DNA from: an uncultured Cellulomonas sp.
GTDB taxonomy: Bacteria > Actinomycetota > Actinomycetes > Actinomycetales > Cellulomonadaceae
NCBI RefSeq assembly: GCF_947494015.1
Contig: NZ_CANLTL010000008.1
Coordinates: 1-64,000, forward strand
Length of the DNA stretch: 64,000 nt
Direction: 5' to 3'
The notes beneath the pieces are model-generated. The model did not search any database, was not told the DNA's origin, and worked only from the letters and a program-made list of their open reading frames with translations. The position numbers and the translations under genes were made by a program. Each line of letters starts with the position of its first letter. Within the stretch, counting starts at the first letter, position 1. Of this stretch, positions 7,580-22,518 are shown in pieces.

Positions 7580-8365
7580 TCAGCGGGTCTGGTCGTCGTC
7601 GGTGGCCTGCTCGACCGGACCGTCCCAGGTCGTCGGCAGCGGCGTGGGATGCCCGGGCAGCACGTGGGCGACGACCTCGTCGAGCACCCGCCGCACCGAG
7701 GACTCCCCCACCCACAGGTGCTTGGCGCCGTCGACGCCGATCACCTCGGCCTGCCGCACCCGGGCGAAGCGCTCCCGCGCCGCCTCGGGCCGCAGGTAGT
7801 CGTCCAGCTCGGGGACGAGCACGACGAGCGGCTTGCCGAACGCATCCCACGCGTCGAGGTCCGCGTCGGTCGCGCGGTGCAGCGGCGGGGAGAGCAGGAT
7901 CGCGCCGTCGACGGCGGGGTCGTGCCCGTGCATGAGTGCGAGCTCGGTGCCGAAGGACCACCCGACCAGCCAGCGCCGCGGCAGGTCACGGAACTCGGCC
8001 AGCTCGATGGCGGCCGCGACGTCGAACCGCTCGGCCCCGCCGCCGTCGAAGGCGCCCTCGCTCGTGCCGCGCGGCGAGCTCGTGCCGCGGGTGTTGAACC
8101 GCAGCACCGCCAGGTCGGCGAGCGCCGGCAGCCGCCAGGCCGCCTTGCGCAGCACGTGGGAGTCCATGTACCCGCCGTGGGTCGGCAGCGGGTGCAGCGT
8201 GATGAGGGTCGCGGCCGGTGGCCGGTCCGCCGGCAGCGCGAGCTCGCCGACCAGGGTGAGCCCGTCGGCGGTGTGCAGCTCGACGTCCTGGCGACGAGCG
8301 GGCAGCACCGTCAGGGACCGGATCTCCGACGTGGCCGGGGCTGTGCCGGCGTCGTGGGTGCTCAT
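7580..8365 (-). CDS. Alpha/beta hydrolase of the short-chain/dienelactone-like type
   Basis: 261 residues. The nucleophile elbow is G-W-S-F-G (Ser137), followed by an acid in P-E-L-D-D-Y (about 193) and a His in G-A-K-H-L-W (about 220). H-P-L-P-T-H-G-G at about 58-65 is the lid/oxyanion region typical of this conserved actinobacterial family. The ATG at 8365 is chosen over longer starts because a TAGGCT -10 lies 7 bases upstream, indicating leaderless transcription. Substrate unknown. Confidence 0.85.
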   Translation of the reverse strand: MSTHDAGTAPATSEIRSLTVLPARRQDVELHTADGLTLVGELALPADRPPAATLITLHPLPTHGGYMDSHVLRKAAWRLPALADLAVLRFNTRGTSSPRGTSEGAFDGGGAERFDVAAAIELAEFRDLPRRWLVGWSFGTELALMHGHDPAVDGAILLSPPLHRATDADLDAWDAFGKPLVVLVPELDDYLRPEAARERFARVRQAEVIGVDGAKHLWVGESSVRRVLDEVVAHVLPGHPTPLPTTWDGPVEQATDDDQTR

Positions 8366-8372
8366 CGCACGG

Positions 8373-8378
8373 AGCCTA
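8373..8378 (-). promoter_or_regulatory. Leaderless-type -10, TAGGCT
   Basis: Minus-strand TAGGCT ends 7 bases before the ATG at 8365. No Shine-Dalgarno sequence is present, so transcription probably starts at or next to the start codon. Confidence 0.5.
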
Positions 8379-8393
8379 CCGACGGGCCGTGAT

Positions 8394-8699
8394 TCAGCGC
8401 GGGCGGCGTCGGGCACGCAGCTGCCAGCACGCGGTGTGCCAGTGCCGTCGGTCCGCGACCGCCTGGTCCTGCCCGAACAGCCCGTCCTGCGCCCAGGCCA
8501 CGACGTGCGCCGTCCCCGGCGCGACCATCTGCTGGCAGCCCGGGCACCGGTAGGACTTGGTCGACCCGCGCACGTGCTGGACGGTCCAGGAGCCGTCGGG
8601 CGCGTCCTCGCTGCGGCGGCCCCCGGTCGCACGCTGGACGTCGAGCTCGGGGTGCGGCTCGGTCCACGGGCGTCGCTTGGACCTGCGGCTGCTGGGCAT
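8394..8699 (-). CDS. Small zinc-ribbon protein
   Basis: 101 residues with basic ends. The centre has R-C-P-G-C-Q-Q (CxxC) followed about 35 residues later by H-W-H-T-A-C, together a plausible four-ligand zinc site. I recall similar short proteins in actinobacteria, sometimes mislabelled ATP/GTP-binding, but there is no P-loop here. ATG start with GGGGAGG upstream. RNA binding or zinc sensing would fit the basic, zinc-ribbon character, but this is a guess. Confidence 0.7.
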   Translation of the reverse strand: MPSSRRSKRRPWTEPHPELDVQRATGGRRSEDAPDGSWTVQHVRGSTKSYRCPGCQQMVAPGTAHVVAWAQDGLFGQDQAVADRRHWHTACWQLRARRRPR

Positions 8700-8723
8700 G
8701 GTGCCATCCTCCCCGGTCGGGCA

Positions 8724-8766
8724 CGACGACGCCCGCGGCGCTCACCGTGCGCCGCGGGCGTCGTCG
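8724..8766 (-). terminator. Strong hairpin terminator after the GH1 gene
   Basis: An 18-bp perfect inverted repeat (8724-8741 and 8749-8766) with a 7-base loop lies 28 bases past the GH1 stop and just before the zinc-ribbon gene. No T-tract, as is usual for intrinsic terminators in this GC range. Confidence 0.75.
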
Positions 8767-8793
8767 GCCGACCCGCTCGGCGGCGGCCGAGGG

Positions 8794-10227
8794 TCAGCCG
8801 AGCTGGGCGGCGGACTCCACCGACGGCAGCGTGCGGGTGCGCACCAGCTCGCGGTACCAGTGGGCCGAGTCCTTGGGGATCCGCTCGAGGGTGTCGTAGT
8901 CGATCCGGACGATCCCGAACCGCCGGTCGTACCCGTAGCCCCACTCGAAGTTGTCCATGAGCGACCACACGAAGTAGCCGCGCACGTCCGCGCCGGCGTC
9001 CATCGCCGCGCCCACCGCGTCGATGTGGTCGTGCAGGTAGGACACCCGACGCTCGTCGTGCACGCGTCCGTCGGCGCCGACCTCGTCCTCGAACGCCGCA
9101 CCGTTCTCGGTGATCATCAGCGGCTGGTCGGGGTACGTCGCGTGCACCGACATGAGCAGCTCCGTCATACCGGACGGCTCGATGTTCCAGCCCATCGCCG
9201 TGTACGGACCGGGCTGCTGGACGAACGCGACGTCGGTCGCACCGATCCACGGGCTCGCGGCCGACGCGCCGTGCCCGTCGTTCTCCGGCCGCTCGCCGGT
9301 GCCGTCGAAGTGGCGCACGCGCACCGTGGAGTAGTAGTTGACGCCCAGCACGTCCAGCGGCGTGCGGATGATCTCCAGGTCGCCGTCCTGCACGAACGCC
9401 CAGTCGGTGACCGACGCGGTGTCGGAGACGAGGTCGCCCGGGTAGGCGCCGTCCAGGATGGGGCCGAGGAAGGCCCGATTGGCCAGCGCCTCGATCCGGC
9501 GCACCGCGTCGAGGTCGTCGGCCGACGACGGGTCGTCGGGGCGCACGACGTGCAGGTTGAGGGTGATCGACAGCTTGGCCCCGTCACCCAGCACGCCGCG
9601 GATCGCGCGGCCGGCCAGCCCGTGGGCGAGGTTGAGGTGGTGCACCGCGGCCAGCGCCGCCGCGCCGTCGGTGCGGCCCGGTGCGTGCACCCCCGATCCG
9701 TAGCCCAGGTACGCCGAGCACCAGGGCTCGTTGAGCGTCGTCCAGACGGTGATGCGGTCGCCGAGCTCGCGCGCCATCCGCTCGGCGTACTCGGCGAAGC
9801 GGTACGCCGTCTCGCGGTTGGCCCAGCCGCCCGCGTCCTCCAGGGGCTGGGGAAGGTCCCAGTGGTACAGCGTCACGACCGGCGCGACGCCGGCCTCGAT
9901 CAGCGCGTCGACCAGGTCGGAGTAGAACGCGATGCCCTCGGGGTTGAAGTCCCCCGAGCCGCCCGGCTGCACCCGCGGCCACGAGATGGAGAACCGGTAG
10001 GCCTGCAGGCCGAGGTCCTTCATGAGGGCGACGTCCTCGCGGAACCGGTGGACGTGGTCGGCCGCGACGTCCCCGGTGTCGCCGTTCAGGGTCTTGCCCG
10101 GTGTGTGGCTGAACGTGTCCCAGATGGACGGACCCCGGCCACCCTCCGTGGCCGCGCCCTCGATCTGGTAGGCGGCCGTGGCCGAGCCCCACAGGAACTC
10201 GGGCGGGAACGTGCGTGCGCTGCTCAT
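8794..10227 (-). CDS. bglA: GH1 family beta-glucosidase
   Basis: 477 residues, normal GH1 length. The N-terminal [14 protein letters not shown] signature, the acid/base Glu167 in T-L-N-E-P-W and the nucleophile Glu374 in I-T-E-N-G are all present, as is W-S-L-M-D-N-F-E-W at the aglycone site. It hydrolyses beta-glucosides such as cellobiose with retention. No signal peptide, so it is cytoplasmic and would act on imported oligosaccharides. The start is set by the conserved N-terminus and a GAAGGG site about 10 bases upstream. I did not find a CebR-like operator upstream. Confidence 0.95.
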   Translation of the reverse strand: MSSARTFPPEFLWGSATAAYQIEGAATEGGRGPSIWDTFSHTPGKTLNGDTGDVAADHVHRFREDVALMKDLGLQAYRFSISWPRVQPGGSGDFNPEGIAFYSDLVDALIEAGVAPVVTLYHWDLPQPLEDAGGWANRETAYRFAEYAERMARELGDRITVWTTLNEPWCSAYLGYGSGVHAPGRTDGAAALAAVHHLNLAHGLAGRAIRGVLGDGAKLSITLNLHVVRPDDPSSADDLDAVRRIEALANRAFLGPILDGAYPGDLVSDTASVTDWAFVQDGDLEIIRTPLDVLGVNYYSTVRVRHFDGTGERPENDGHGASAASPWIGATDVAFVQQPGPYTAMGWNIEPSGMTELLMSVHATYPDQPLMITENGAAFEDEVGADGRVHDERRVSYLHDHIDAVGAAMDAGADVRGYFVWSLMDNFEWGYGYDRRFGIVRIDYDTLERIPKDSAHWYRELVRTRTLPSVESAAQLG

Positions 10228-10300
10228 GCGGGCGTGACCCTTCGGTGCGATGTCGGTGGGGCGGGCCGGTACGTCGTGTGCACGCGCCGGTGCCAGCCTC

Positions 10301-10306
10301 ACCGTA
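10301..10306 (-). promoter_or_regulatory. Probable -10 of the GH1 gene
   Basis: TACGGT on the minus strand, 74 bases before the ATG at 10227. It would give a leader of about 65 nt that includes the GAAGGG site. No convincing -35. Confidence 0.3.
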
Positions 10307-10381
10307 GAGGGTGCGGCACCGCTTCCACACGTCGGGGCGGGACCGCGACCAGCGGGCGCACGGCCGGGCACCGGCCCACGC

Positions 10382-11632
10382 TCAGCGGGAGTCTGCCCGG
10401 TCGCCGACGGGCACGACCCACCGCCCGGCCCGCAGCACGCCGAGCGGCATGAGCCCGCCGTCGACCACGACGACGTCCGCGCGTCGCCCGGGTGCGAGCG
10501 CACCGAGGTCCGCGCGGCCGAGCACCCCCGCCGGGGTGAGGCTGGCGGCGCGGACCGCGTGCTCGAGGCGGACGCCGGCCGCCACCGTGGCGCGGACCAC
10601 GTCGAGCAGATGGGCGGTGCCGCCGGCGATCGCGCCGCCGTCCACGAGGCGTGCGACGCCGTCCACGACGCGCACATGCACCGGTCCGAGCCGGTAGCTG
10701 CCGTCGGCCATGCCGGCCGCCGCCATCGCGTCGGTGACCAGGGCGATCGCGTCCGGCCCGACGAGGTCGAACACCGCCCGGACGGTGCCGGGGGCCAGGT
10801 GGGTGCCGTCCGCGACGAGCTCGACGACGAGGTCGCCGCGGGACGCGGCGGCCAGGCACGCGGCCACCGGGCCGGGGTCGCGGTGGTGCAGCGGCCGCAT
10901 GCCGTTGAACAGGTGGGTCGCGGTCGGCCGCGGCGAGCGCGTCCCCGGGCGGCCGAGCGCGGACCGCGCCTGGGCGACGGCGTCGTCGACGACCTCCGCG
11001 GAGGCGTCGGTGTGGCCGATCGACGGCACCGCCCCCACCTGGGCGAGCGTCGCGAGGACGCCCGCGCCCCCGCGCACGCCCTCGACCTCCGGAGCCACGG
11101 TCATCGTCACGAGGTGCCCGCGCGCCGCGGCGGCGAGCTCGCGCACCAGCCCCGGGTCGCCGTCGAGCATGTCGGCCGGGTTCTGCGCTCCGCACCGTGC
11201 CGGCGACAGGAACGGTCCCTCGGCGTGGATGCCGACCAGGTCACCGGAGTCGGCGAGGTCCGCGAGCAGCGCGGCGCGGGTGAGCAGCGTGCCGCGGTCG
11301 GCGGTGACCAGGGACGCGACGAGCGACGTCGTGCCGTGCGCCAGGTGCTCGCCCACCGCGCGCAGCGCCTCGTCGGCGGTGGTCGCGTCGGGGAACGAGA
11401 CACCCCCTCCGCCGTGGTCGTGCAGGTCGACCAGACCGGGCAGCAGGGTGGTGCCGGCGCCGGGCGCGGGGGCGGCGCGCACCGCGGCGGCGAGGGCCGG
11501 CGGCACGGCCGGCACGGCCCCGACCCAGGCGATCTGCTCCCCGTCGACGACGACGGCGCCGTCGTCGAGCACGGCGTCGGGGGTCACGACACGGCCACGC
11601 AGGACGAGGGGCTGGGGGGCGGCACCGGTCAC
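10382..11632 (-). CDS. nagA: N-acetylglucosamine-6-phosphate deacetylase
   Basis: 416 residues of the amidohydrolase superfamily. Visible motifs are [23 protein letters not shown] with the metal-binding Glu, S-I-G-H-T-D-A, H-L-F-N-G-M and V-T-D-A-M with the catalytic Asp. It converts GlcNAc-6-P to glucosamine-6-P plus acetate in amino-sugar and cell-wall recycling. The GTG at 11632 is the first in-frame start giving a normal N-terminus; a GATGAT sits 6 bases upstream and could be a leaderless -10. No nagB or PTS gene lies nearby. Confidence 0.9.
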   Translation of the reverse strand: MTGAAPQPLVLRGRVVTPDAVLDDGAVVVDGEQIAWVGAVPAVPPALAAAVRAAPAPGAGTTLLPGLVDLHDHGGGGVSFPDATTADEALRAVGEHLAHGTTSLVASLVTADRGTLLTRAALLADLADSGDLVGIHAEGPFLSPARCGAQNPADMLDGDPGLVRELAAAARGHLVTMTVAPEVEGVRGGAGVLATLAQVGAVPSIGHTDASAEVVDDAVAQARSALGRPGTRSPRPTATHLFNGMRPLHHRDPGPVAACLAAASRGDLVVELVADGTHLAPGTVRAVFDLVGPDAIALVTDAMAAAGMADGSYRLGPVHVRVVDGVARLVDGGAIAGGTAHLLDVVRATVAAGVRLEHAVRAASLTPAGVLGRADLGALAPGRRADVVVVDGGLMPLGVLRAGRWVVPVGDRADSR

Positions 11633-11687
11633 CGGCCCATCATCGCCCAGCGGCGCCACCGTCCGTGGTCGCCGGACCGCCGCACGC

Positions 11688-12383
11688 TCAGAACAGCCGC
11701 GAGCCGACGTCGTCGTGGCCGCGCATGGCGTCCAGATCCAGCACGAGGCAGCCGATCCCCCGGTCCACCGCGAGCACCCGGGCCTGCGGCTTGATCTCCT
11801 GGGCGGCGAACACACCCCGGACCGGGGCCAGGTGCGGGTCGCGGTTGAGCAGCTCCAGGTAGCGGGTGAGCTGCTCGACGCCGTCGATGTCGCCCCGCCG
11901 CTTGATCTCCACCGCCACGGTGGCCCCGGAGGGATCGCGGGCCAGGATGTCCACGGGCCCGATGGCGGTGGGGTACTCGCGCCGCACCAGGGTGTGGCCG
12001 GCGCCGAGCAGCTCGATCTGCGCGGCCAGCAGGACCTGCAGGTGCGCCTCGACGCCGTCCTTCACCAGCCCGGGGTCCACGCCGAGGTCGTGCGCGGAGT
12101 CGTGCAGCACCTCGTGCAGCTCGATCACGAGGCGGTCGTCGCTCTTGCGGTGCTGGACCGACCACACCTGCTCGACCCCGCGGGTGCGCGCCTCGTCGTC
12201 GGGTTCGGCGACGGCGAGCGCGCAGGGCGGGCTCATCCAGTTCAGCGGCTTGTACGAGCCGCCGTCGGAGTGCAGCAGCACGCTGCCGTCCGCCTTGACC
12301 AGGACGAGCCGGGTCGCGAGCGGCAGGTGGGCGTTGAGCCGGCCGGAGTAGTCGGCCGAGCAGCGGGCGATGACCAGACGCAC
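11688..12383 (-). CDS. nucS: NucS/EndoMS mismatch-specific endonuclease
   Basis: 231 residues, standard length. The N-terminal DNA-binding half contains the conserved [10 protein letters not shown]. The C-terminal nuclease half has G-P-V-D-I-L-A-R-D and A-V-E-I-K-R-R, the Asp/Glu/Lys catalytic set. NucS provides non-canonical mismatch repair in actinobacteria that lack MutS/MutL. The protein ends R-L-F, resembling the clamp-binding motif reported for this family (inference). GTG start with GGAGGG. Lying just behind DUF2550 and the atp operon is normal for this order. Confidence 0.95.
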   Translation of the reverse strand: MRLVIARCSADYSGRLNAHLPLATRLVLVKADGSVLLHSDGGSYKPLNWMSPPCALAVAEPDDEARTRGVEQVWSVQHRKSDDRLVIELHEVLHDSAHDLGVDPGLVKDGVEAHLQVLLAAQIELLGAGHTLVRREYPTAIGPVDILARDPSGATVAVEIKRRGDIDGVEQLTRYLELLNRDPHLAPVRGVFAAQEIKPQARVLAVDRGIGCLVLDLDAMRGHDDVGSRLF

Positions 12384-12395
12384 GGACCCTCCAGA

Positions 12396-12809
12396 TCAGA
12401 TGACGCGGCGGGCGTCGGTGGGGGGCGCGGCCTCGAGCCACGCCGTCAGCCCGGCGAGGGCGTCGGCGGACATGCTGAGCTCGAGGTCGTCCCCGTGGTA
12501 CCGGCAGAGCACCACGAGCGTGCCCGGGTCGGCCGGGTCGAGCGGGGCCCGTCCCAGCAGCTCCAGGTCGGCCCGCCACCAGGTCAGGGCCGGTCGCGGC
12601 GCGAGCGACCACGACCGCCACCACTCGATGCGGCCGGCCCCGTAGTGCGCGATGCCGGCGGTCCAGGCGGACCCGGCCGGACGGGTCCCGCACTCGAACG
12701 CGCCGATCCGCCCCGACAGCACGCGCAGGCGCGACGCGCCCAGCGCGGCCGTCACGACCAGGACGAGCAGCAGCACGCCGAGGACGGCGGCGATCAGCGT
12801 CCCGGTCAC
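12396..12809 (-). CDS. DUF2550 family membrane-anchored protein
   Basis: 137 residues. One N-terminal transmembrane helix (about 4-24) is followed by a cytosolic domain with F-E-C-G-T-R, W-R-S-W-S-L and T-W-W-R, features of DUF2550. Members sit between atpC and nucS in many actinobacteria; the function is unknown. GTG start, 17 bases after the atpC stop. Confidence 0.85.
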   Translation of the reverse strand: MTGTLIAAVLGVLLLVLVVTAALGASRLRVLSGRIGAFECGTRPAGSAWTAGIAHYGAGRIEWWRSWSLAPRPALTWWRADLELLGRAPLDPADPGTLVVLCRYHGDDLELSMSADALAGLTAWLEAAPPTDARRVI

Positions 12810-12826
12810 CGGCAGGCCTTCGCCGG

Positions 12827-13126
12827 TCAGCGTCCGGCGGAGCCGGTCGTGGACTCGGCCGTGCCGGAGGCGTCGTCGGCGAAGTCCACGACGACGGTCA
12901 CCTTGTCGAAGTCCACCGAGATGAACCCTGCGTCGACCGGCGTGCGGATCACCTCACCCGAGAGCGGGGTGATCCGCACCGTCCCGGCCCGGAGCACCGC
13001 CAGCAGCGGCGTGTGCCCGGCCAGGATGCCGACCTCGCCGTCGGCGGCAGGTGCACTGACCATGCTCGCCTCCCCCGACCAGATCGTGCGGTCGGCGGCG
13101 ACGAGGTCGACCTCCAGGTGTGCCAC
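12827..13126 (-). CDS. atpC: ATP synthase epsilon subunit, short form
   Basis: 99 residues. The beta-barrel domain is present (D-G-E-V-G-I-L-A-G-H-T-P-L) but the usual C-terminal two-helix domain is missing; the chain ends in an acidic Ser/Thr-rich tail. Epsilon links the F1 rotor to the c-ring, and the missing helices normally hold the ATP-hydrolysis brake, so inhibition must differ here. GTG start. Last of the atp genes. Confidence 0.95.
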   Translation of the reverse strand: MAHLEVDLVAADRTIWSGEASMVSAPAADGEVGILAGHTPLLAVLRAGTVRITPLSGEVIRTPVDAGFISVDFDKVTVVVDFADDASGTAESTTGSAGR

Positions 13127-13179
13127 AGGTACTCCCCTTGCTCAGGTGCGGATGACGAGGACGGATGTCGGACCGTGGG

Positions 13180-15637
<2,458 letters not shown>

Positions 15638-15640
15638 GCG

Positions 15641-17269
15641 TCAGCCCCGCTTCTGCCGGACGATCTGCTCCTGCTCGACCTCGACGCCCTCGTCGTCCTC
15701 GTCGCCGCCCATGAGCGGCGACCCGTCGCCCTTGAGGAAGCCGCGACGGAACTCGTCGACGCCGGACTCGAGAGCCTGCTCGGTCTCGTCCTCGAGCTTG
15801 CCCGTGGTCGCGATCGTCGTCAGCACCTCGGTGTGGCGGCGCAGGTGGTCGATGAGCTCGGTCTCGAAGCGGCCGACGTCCTCGACCGGGACGTCGTCGA
15901 GCTTGCCCTTGGTGCCGGCCCAGATCGAGGCGACCTGGTCCTCCACCGGGTACGGGGAGTACTGGGGCTGCTTGAGCAGCTCCATGAGGCGCGCACCCCG
16001 GGTGAGCTGCGCCCGCGAGGCGGCGTCCAGGTCGGAGGCGAACATCGCGAAGGCCTCGAGCGACCGGTACTGCGCCAGGTCGAGCTTGAGCGTGCCGGAC
16101 ACCTTCTTCATGGCCTTGACCTGGGCCGAGCCACCCACGCGGGACACCGAGATGCCGACGTCGACCGCGGGGCGCTGGTTGGCGTTGAACAGGTCCGACT
16201 GCAGGAAGATCTGGCCGTCGGTGATGGAGATGACATTGGTCGGGATGTAGGCCGAGACGTCGTTCGCCTTGGTCTCGATCATCGGCAGACCGGTCATCGA
16301 GCCGCCGCCGAGCTCGTCGGAGAGCTTCGCGCAGCGCTCGAGCAGACGGGAGTGCAGGTAGAACACGTCACCCGGGTAGGCCTCGCGGCCCGGCGGGCGG
16401 CGCAGCAGCAGGGAGACGGCACGGTAGGCCTCGGCCTGCTTGGACAGGTCGTCGAAGATGATGAGGACGTGCTTGCCCTCGTACATCCACTGCTGGCCGA
16501 TGGCCGAGCCGGTGTAGGGCGCGAGGTACTTGAAGCCGGCCGGGTCGGACGCGGGGGCGGCCACGATGGTCGTGTACTCCAGCGCCCCGGCGGACTCCAG
16601 CGCCCCGCGCACGGAGGCGATGGTCGAGCCCTTCTGGCCGATGGCGACGTAGATGCAGCGGACCTGCTTCTTGGGGTCGCCCGACTCCCAGTTGGCCTTC
16701 TGGTTGATGATCGTGTCGATCGCGATCGCGGTCTTGCCGGTCTGGCGGTCGCCGATGAGCAGCTGGCGCTGGCCACGCCCGATCGGGATCATCGCGTCGA
16801 TGGCCTTCAGGCCGGTCTGTAGCGGCTCGTGGACGCTCTTGCGCATCATGACGCCGGGCGCCTGCAGCTCCAGCGCACGGCGGCCGGTGGTGGCCACCTC
16901 ACCGAGGCCGTCGATGGGCTCGCCCAGCGGGTCGACCACGCGGCCGAGGTAGCCGTCGCCGACCGGCACGGACAGCACCTCGCCGGTCCGGCGGACCTCC
17001 TGGCCCTCCTCGATGCCGGTGAACTCGCCCAGCACCACGACACCGATGGTGCGCACGTCCAGGTTCAGCGCGAGGCCCAGCGTGCCGTCCTCGAACCGCA
17101 GGAGCTCGTTGGCCATGGCCCCCGGCAGACCCTCGACCTGGGCGATGCCGTCGCCCGCGAGGACCACCCGGCCGACCTCCTCGGCCACCGCGCCCTTGGG
17201 CTCGTAGGACTTCACGAAGCTGTCGAGGGCAGCCCTGATGTCCTCGGAGCGGATCGTCAGCTCAGCCAT
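15641..17269 (-). CDS. atpA: ATP synthase alpha subunit
   Basis: 542 residues. The P-loop G-D-R-Q-T-G-K-T lies at about 170-177 and the signature [14 protein letters not shown] is present. The C-terminus has an acidic extension (M-G-G-D-E-D-D-E) before a basic end, as in other actinobacteria. Non-catalytic nucleotide-binding F1 subunit. Confidence 0.98.
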   Translation of the reverse strand: MAELTIRSEDIRAALDSFVKSYEPKGAVAEEVGRVVLAGDGIAQVEGLPGAMANELLRFEDGTLGLALNLDVRTIGVVVLGEFTGIEEGQEVRRTGEVLSVPVGDGYLGRVVDPLGEPIDGLGEVATTGRRALELQAPGVMMRKSVHEPLQTGLKAIDAMIPIGRGQRQLLIGDRQTGKTAIAIDTIINQKANWESGDPKKQVRCIYVAIGQKGSTIASVRGALESAGALEYTTIVAAPASDPAGFKYLAPYTGSAIGQQWMYEGKHVLIIFDDLSKQAEAYRAVSLLLRRPPGREAYPGDVFYLHSRLLERCAKLSDELGGGSMTGLPMIETKANDVSAYIPTNVISITDGQIFLQSDLFNANQRPAVDVGISVSRVGGSAQVKAMKKVSGTLKLDLAQYRSLEAFAMFASDLDAASRAQLTRGARLMELLKQPQYSPYPVEDQVASIWAGTKGKLDDVPVEDVGRFETELIDHLRRHTEVLTTIATTGKLEDETEQALESGVDEFRRGFLKGDGSPLMGGDEDDEGVEVEQEQIVRQKRG

Positions 17270-17347
17270 TGCTCTTCTCCTGTCGTGACTGCACGTGTGG
17301 GGTGCTGTCGTTCACGTCGATGATGCGGTATCGGGTACCGGGACCCG

Positions 17348-18159
17348 TCAGCCGGCAAGTTGCCGTCGTGCCTCGTCGAGCCGGGACAGCACGGTGGCGT
17401 CCACGACCTCAGCGCCGACCTGGACACGCAGCCCGCCCAGCACCGCGGGGTCCACGGTGACGTTCACCTGGATGTCGGAGCCGTAGGCGCCGCTCAGGAT
17501 CGAGACCAGCCGGTCCCGCTGGGCCGGGGTCAGGTCCGTGCGGGACGTGACCGCGGCGACGACCCGGCGGCGGCGCGCGGCTGCGAGGTCGCCGACGTGG
17601 CCCAGGGTCGCCACGAACTGCCGTCCGCGCGGGGACACCGCGGCCCGCCGCGCGATCCGTCGGGTCGCGTCGGCGGCCCCCCGCGCCAGGATCGCGTCGA
17701 CCAGGGCGGCCCGCCGCTCGGCGGGCACCGTGGTGTCCGCCAGCGCCTGGCGCGCGGCACGCTGGCCGACGAGGGCCCGGGTCAGCTGGAACAGCTCGTC
17801 CTCGACGCGCGCCAGCTCGCCGGCGGCGTCGGCCGACGCGAGCAGGGCCCAGAAGCCGAGCTCCTCGACGGCCTCGCTGAGGTCGTCCTCGGCTGACCAG
17901 CGCTGGGCGGCCAGGTCCGCGACGACGTCGGCGGCACCCGGTCGGGCGTCCGCCATCAGCCGACGCGCCAGCGCGCTCTTCGCCTCACCGTCGATCGACG
18001 GGTCGGTGAGCGTGCGGCGCAACGAGCCGGAGCTGTCGAGCGCGTCGACCAGGGCGAACATCTGCTCGCCCACCTCGGCCGCCTCGACGCCGGCAGCGAC
18101 CAGCACCGGCTCGAACCGGTCCGCGACCCCCTGCAGGGAGCCCCGGCTCGTCCCGCGCA

Positions 18160-18160
<1 letters not shown>
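17348..18160 (-). CDS. atpH: ATP synthase delta subunit
   Basis: About 270 residues, longer than the roughly 180 of E. coli delta but normal for actinobacteria. The C-terminal V-D-P-A-V-L-G-G-L-R-V-Q-V-G is the conserved stator motif. The ATG at 18160 overlaps the atpF stop as TGATG; a GTG one codon earlier (18163) is also possible. Confidence 0.93.
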
Positions 18161-19876
<1,716 letters not shown>

Positions 19877-20003
19877 GGGTGCTCCCGGGGTTCATGGCTC
19901 CGTCGGACGGTCGCATGCACGCGCGCCGTCGGGCCTTGCCGTCATGGATCGGGGACAGCGTAACGCATGCGATACGCCTCTCCGCGCCGCTCCGACGGCC
20001 TGG

Positions 20004-20459
20004 TCAGGCGGGCCCGGAACCGTCCGACGCCGGGGTCACGTAGGGCACGCGTCCGACCCGGACGGCGCGCAGATCCAGCAGCGCCGAGCCGATGACACCC
20101 GCGAACAGCACCGCCGCCAGCACGCCCCGGTGGTAGAAGTCCTCACCCCGGATGAGCGCCAGCACCGCGATCAGCACGACCACCTTGGCGAGCCAGCTGC
20201 CCATCACCACGGCCGCCATCGTGGTGGCCGGGGCGCGGGACGTCACGAGCATCGACACCACCGTGGTCCCCGAGAACAGCAGGGCCAGGCCGACGCCGAT
20301 CAGGGCACCCCAGACACCAGCGGTGCCGGCGATCGCGTAGCCGATGCCGACCCCGAGGACGGTGAGCAGCGCGAGCAGCACCAGCATGTCGCGCAGGGCG
20401 GTCCGGAAGACCGCGTGCACCGGGTCGGGCGCCGGGGCGGTGGCGTCGGGCGGGGTCAT
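20004..20459 (-). CDS. atpI: AtpI-like membrane protein
   Basis: 151 residues with four predicted transmembrane helices (about 25-43, 47-68, 78-103, 112-128). It sits just upstream of atpB where AtpI, a c-ring assembly or ion-supply factor, is usually found. Sequence similarity to AtpI is not obvious by eye, so the name rests mainly on topology and place. The start overlaps the wecA stop (ATGA). Confidence 0.75.
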   Translation of the reverse strand: MTPPDATAPAPDPVHAVFRTALRDMLVLLALLTVLGVGIGYAIAGTAGVWGALIGVGLALLFSGTTVVSMLVTSRAPATTMAAVVMGSWLAKVVVLIAVLALIRGEDFYHRGVLAAVLFAGVIGSALLDLRAVRVGRVPYVTPASDGSGPA

Positions 20460-21700
20460 GGGTGGATCCCTTCGTGGTGGTCGGCGCGCGCCCCGGTGTC
20501 ACGGCGGGCGCGGTCGACGGGGGCAGCGGGGGTGTCCCCCGTCCCCGCGTCGGTCGGGACGGGCAGCCCGGCGTCCGAGTCGGCGGCGGGGTCCGCGGCG
20601 CGGACCCGGCCGCGCAACGGTCCCAGCGTGAGCAGGGCCGCCACGAGCGCGGCGGCCCCGAGCACGACGAGGACCGTCGTCGTGGACAGCAGGACGAGGG
20701 CGGCCGCACCGAACGCGAACACCGCCGTCCACAGGTACATGATGACGACCGCTCGGCGGTGGGAGTGCCCCAGCTCGAGCAGCCGGTGGTGCAGGTGCAG
20801 GCGGTCGGGGTGGAACGGGGACCGTCCCGCGCCCACCCGGCGGATCACCGCCAGGCCCATGTCCAGCAGCGGCAGCATCAGGACCGCGATCGGCAGCAGG
20901 ATCGGCAGGAAGGCCGGCACCGTCTGCCGGGGCGTGACGAGCTCGAGGTTCTGCAGGTCGATCTGGCCCGTGACGACGATCGCGGCGGACGCGATCACGA
21001 GCCCGATGAGCATCGAGCCGGAGTCCCCCATGAAGATGCGTGCGGGGAAGAAGTTGTGCGGCAGGAACCCCAGGCACGCGCCGACGAGCGCCGCGATCAC
21101 GACGGTCGCGAGGTTGGAGACGTCGGTCGGGGTGGACTCGCGCGACAGCAGGTAGGTGTAGACGAAGAAGCCGGTGCCGCCGATCGCGATCACGCCGGCC
21201 GCCAGGCCGTCCAGGCCGTCGACGAAGTTGACCGCGTTCATCGCGACCACGACGGACACCACCGTGACGAACAGCGACAGCCGTGGCGACCCGATGAACA
21301 GGCCGTCCCCGACCGGCAGCTGGTACAGCTGCACGCCCTGCAGCGCGAGGAAGCCGCCCGCGAGCGACTGGCCCGCGAGCTTCGTCATCCAGTCCAGGTC
21401 CCAGATGTCGTCGGCCACGCCGAGCAGGCACACCATCGCCGCCGCGCCGACGATGCCCCAGGCACGCCCGGTGTCCTCGAACACCCCGCGCAGGAAGGGG
21501 ATCTGGCTGGCCACCGCCATCGCGATCGCCAGGCCGCCGAGCATCGCCAGGCCACCGAGCCGGGGGGTCGGCACGGCGTGCACGTCGCGGTCGCGCAGCG
21601 CGGTGATGGCGCCGGTGCGCAGCGCGACCCATCGGGCCACCGGCGTCAGCAGGTAGGTGACCGCCGCGGCCACGAGCAGGACGAACAGGTAGACCCTCAC
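20456..21700 (-). CDS. wecA: WecA/TagO-type undecaprenyl-phosphate sugar-1-phosphate transferase
   Basis: 414 residues of the MraY/WecA family, about 10-11 transmembrane helices. Motifs are [10 protein letters not shown] (Asp pair), [22 protein letters not shown] and the basic [10 protein letters not shown] loop of the GlcNAc/GalNAc-1-P branch. It starts lipid-linked synthesis of cell-wall glycopolymers. The hydrophilic C-terminus is a variable tail. GTG start overlapping the tsaC stop (GTGA). Confidence 0.93.
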   Translation of the reverse strand: MRVYLFVLLVAAAVTYLLTPVARWVALRTGAITALRDRDVHAVPTPRLGGLAMLGGLAIAMAVASQIPFLRGVFEDTGRAWGIVGAAAMVCLLGVADDIWDLDWMTKLAGQSLAGGFLALQGVQLYQLPVGDGLFIGSPRLSLFVTVVSVVVAMNAVNFVDGLDGLAAGVIAIGGTGFFVYTYLLSRESTPTDVSNLATVVIAALVGACLGFLPHNFFPARIFMGDSGSMLIGLVIASAAIVVTGQIDLQNLELVTPRQTVPAFLPILLPIAVLMLPLLDMGLAVIRRVGAGRSPFHPDRLHLHHRLLELGHSHRRAVVIMYLWTAVFAFGAAALVLLSTTTVLVVLGAAALVAALLTLGPLRGRVRAADPAADSDAGLPVPTDAGTGDTPAAPVDRARRDTGARADHHEGIHP

Positions 21701-22518
21701 CCGGCGTCGTCCCGGGTGCCGGGCGGCGCCGCACGCGTGGGGTCCACGTCGTCCGGGCGGGTCGGGTCGATCGCGTCGGCCTCGGTGGCGGTGGCGGCGT
21801 CGGTGGCGGTGGCCTCCGTGGCGGCGGCGGCGGGCGCGTGGGCGTCGGCTGCCGGCGGGGCGTCCTCGCCGGGGTCCACCACAGGCGCGACGGCGCGCAG
21901 CGCGGTCAGCGGGACCGCGCCGACGCGGACCAGGCGCAGGAGGTCTCCTGTCGCGTCGACGATGGTCGAGGCGATCCCGCCCGGCACCTGCCCGGCGTCG
22001 AGGTACACCTGGACGCTGGCGCCCAGGTCCTCCCACGCGGCGGCCGCCGTGAGCGCCGCGGGCCGGCCGGTGAGGTTGGCGCTGGAGACCGCGAGGGGGC
22101 CGGTGCGCCGCAGCACCGCGAGCGCGGCGGGGTGGTCCGGCATCCGCAGGGCGACGGTGCCGTGCGTCTCGCCCAGGTCCCACGCGAGCGACGGCTGTGC
22201 GCGCAGGATGACGGTCAGCCCGCCCGGCCAGAACGCCTCCACCAGCGACCGGACGGCGTCGGGCACGTCCGTGGCCAGCCCGTCCAGGGTCCGCAGGTCG
22301 GGCACCAGCACCGGTGGGGGTGCCTGCCGGCCGCGGCCCTTGGCGGCGAGCAGCGCGGTCACGGCGGGTGGGGTGAACGCGTCGGCGCCGATCCCGTAGA
22401 CGGTGTCGGTCGGCAGCACCACGAGGCCGCCGCGCGCGACGACGTGCACGGCCTCGTCGATGGCGGGGCCCCAGGCGGCGGGGTCACGGACGTCGCGCAG
22501 ACGGTCGGGCACGGTCAC
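21697..22518 (-). CDS. tsaC: L-threonylcarbamoyladenylate synthase (TsaC/Sua5)
   Basis: 273 residues. The YrdC fold is clear: [23 protein letters not shown] and S-S-A-N-L-T-G. It makes the threonylcarbamoyl-AMP used for t6A37 in ANN-decoding tRNAs. The last 70 residues are a low-complexity Ala/Thr/Asp tail encoded by GGTGGC-type repeats, not the Sua5 domain. The GTG at 22518 overlaps the prmC stop (GTGA). Confidence 0.93.
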   Translation of the reverse strand: MTVPDRLRDVRDPAAWGPAIDEAVHVVARGGLVVLPTDTVYGIGADAFTPPAVTALLAAKGRGRQAPPPVLVPDLRTLDGLATDVPDAVRSLVEAFWPGGLTVILRAQPSLAWDLGETHGTVALRMPDHPAALAVLRRTGPLAVSSANLTGRPAALTAAAAWEDLGASVQVYLDAGQVPGGIASTIVDATGDLLRLVRVGAVPLTALRAVAPVVDPGEDAPPAADAHAPAAAATEATATDAATATEADAIDPTRPDDVDPTRAAPPGTRDDAG

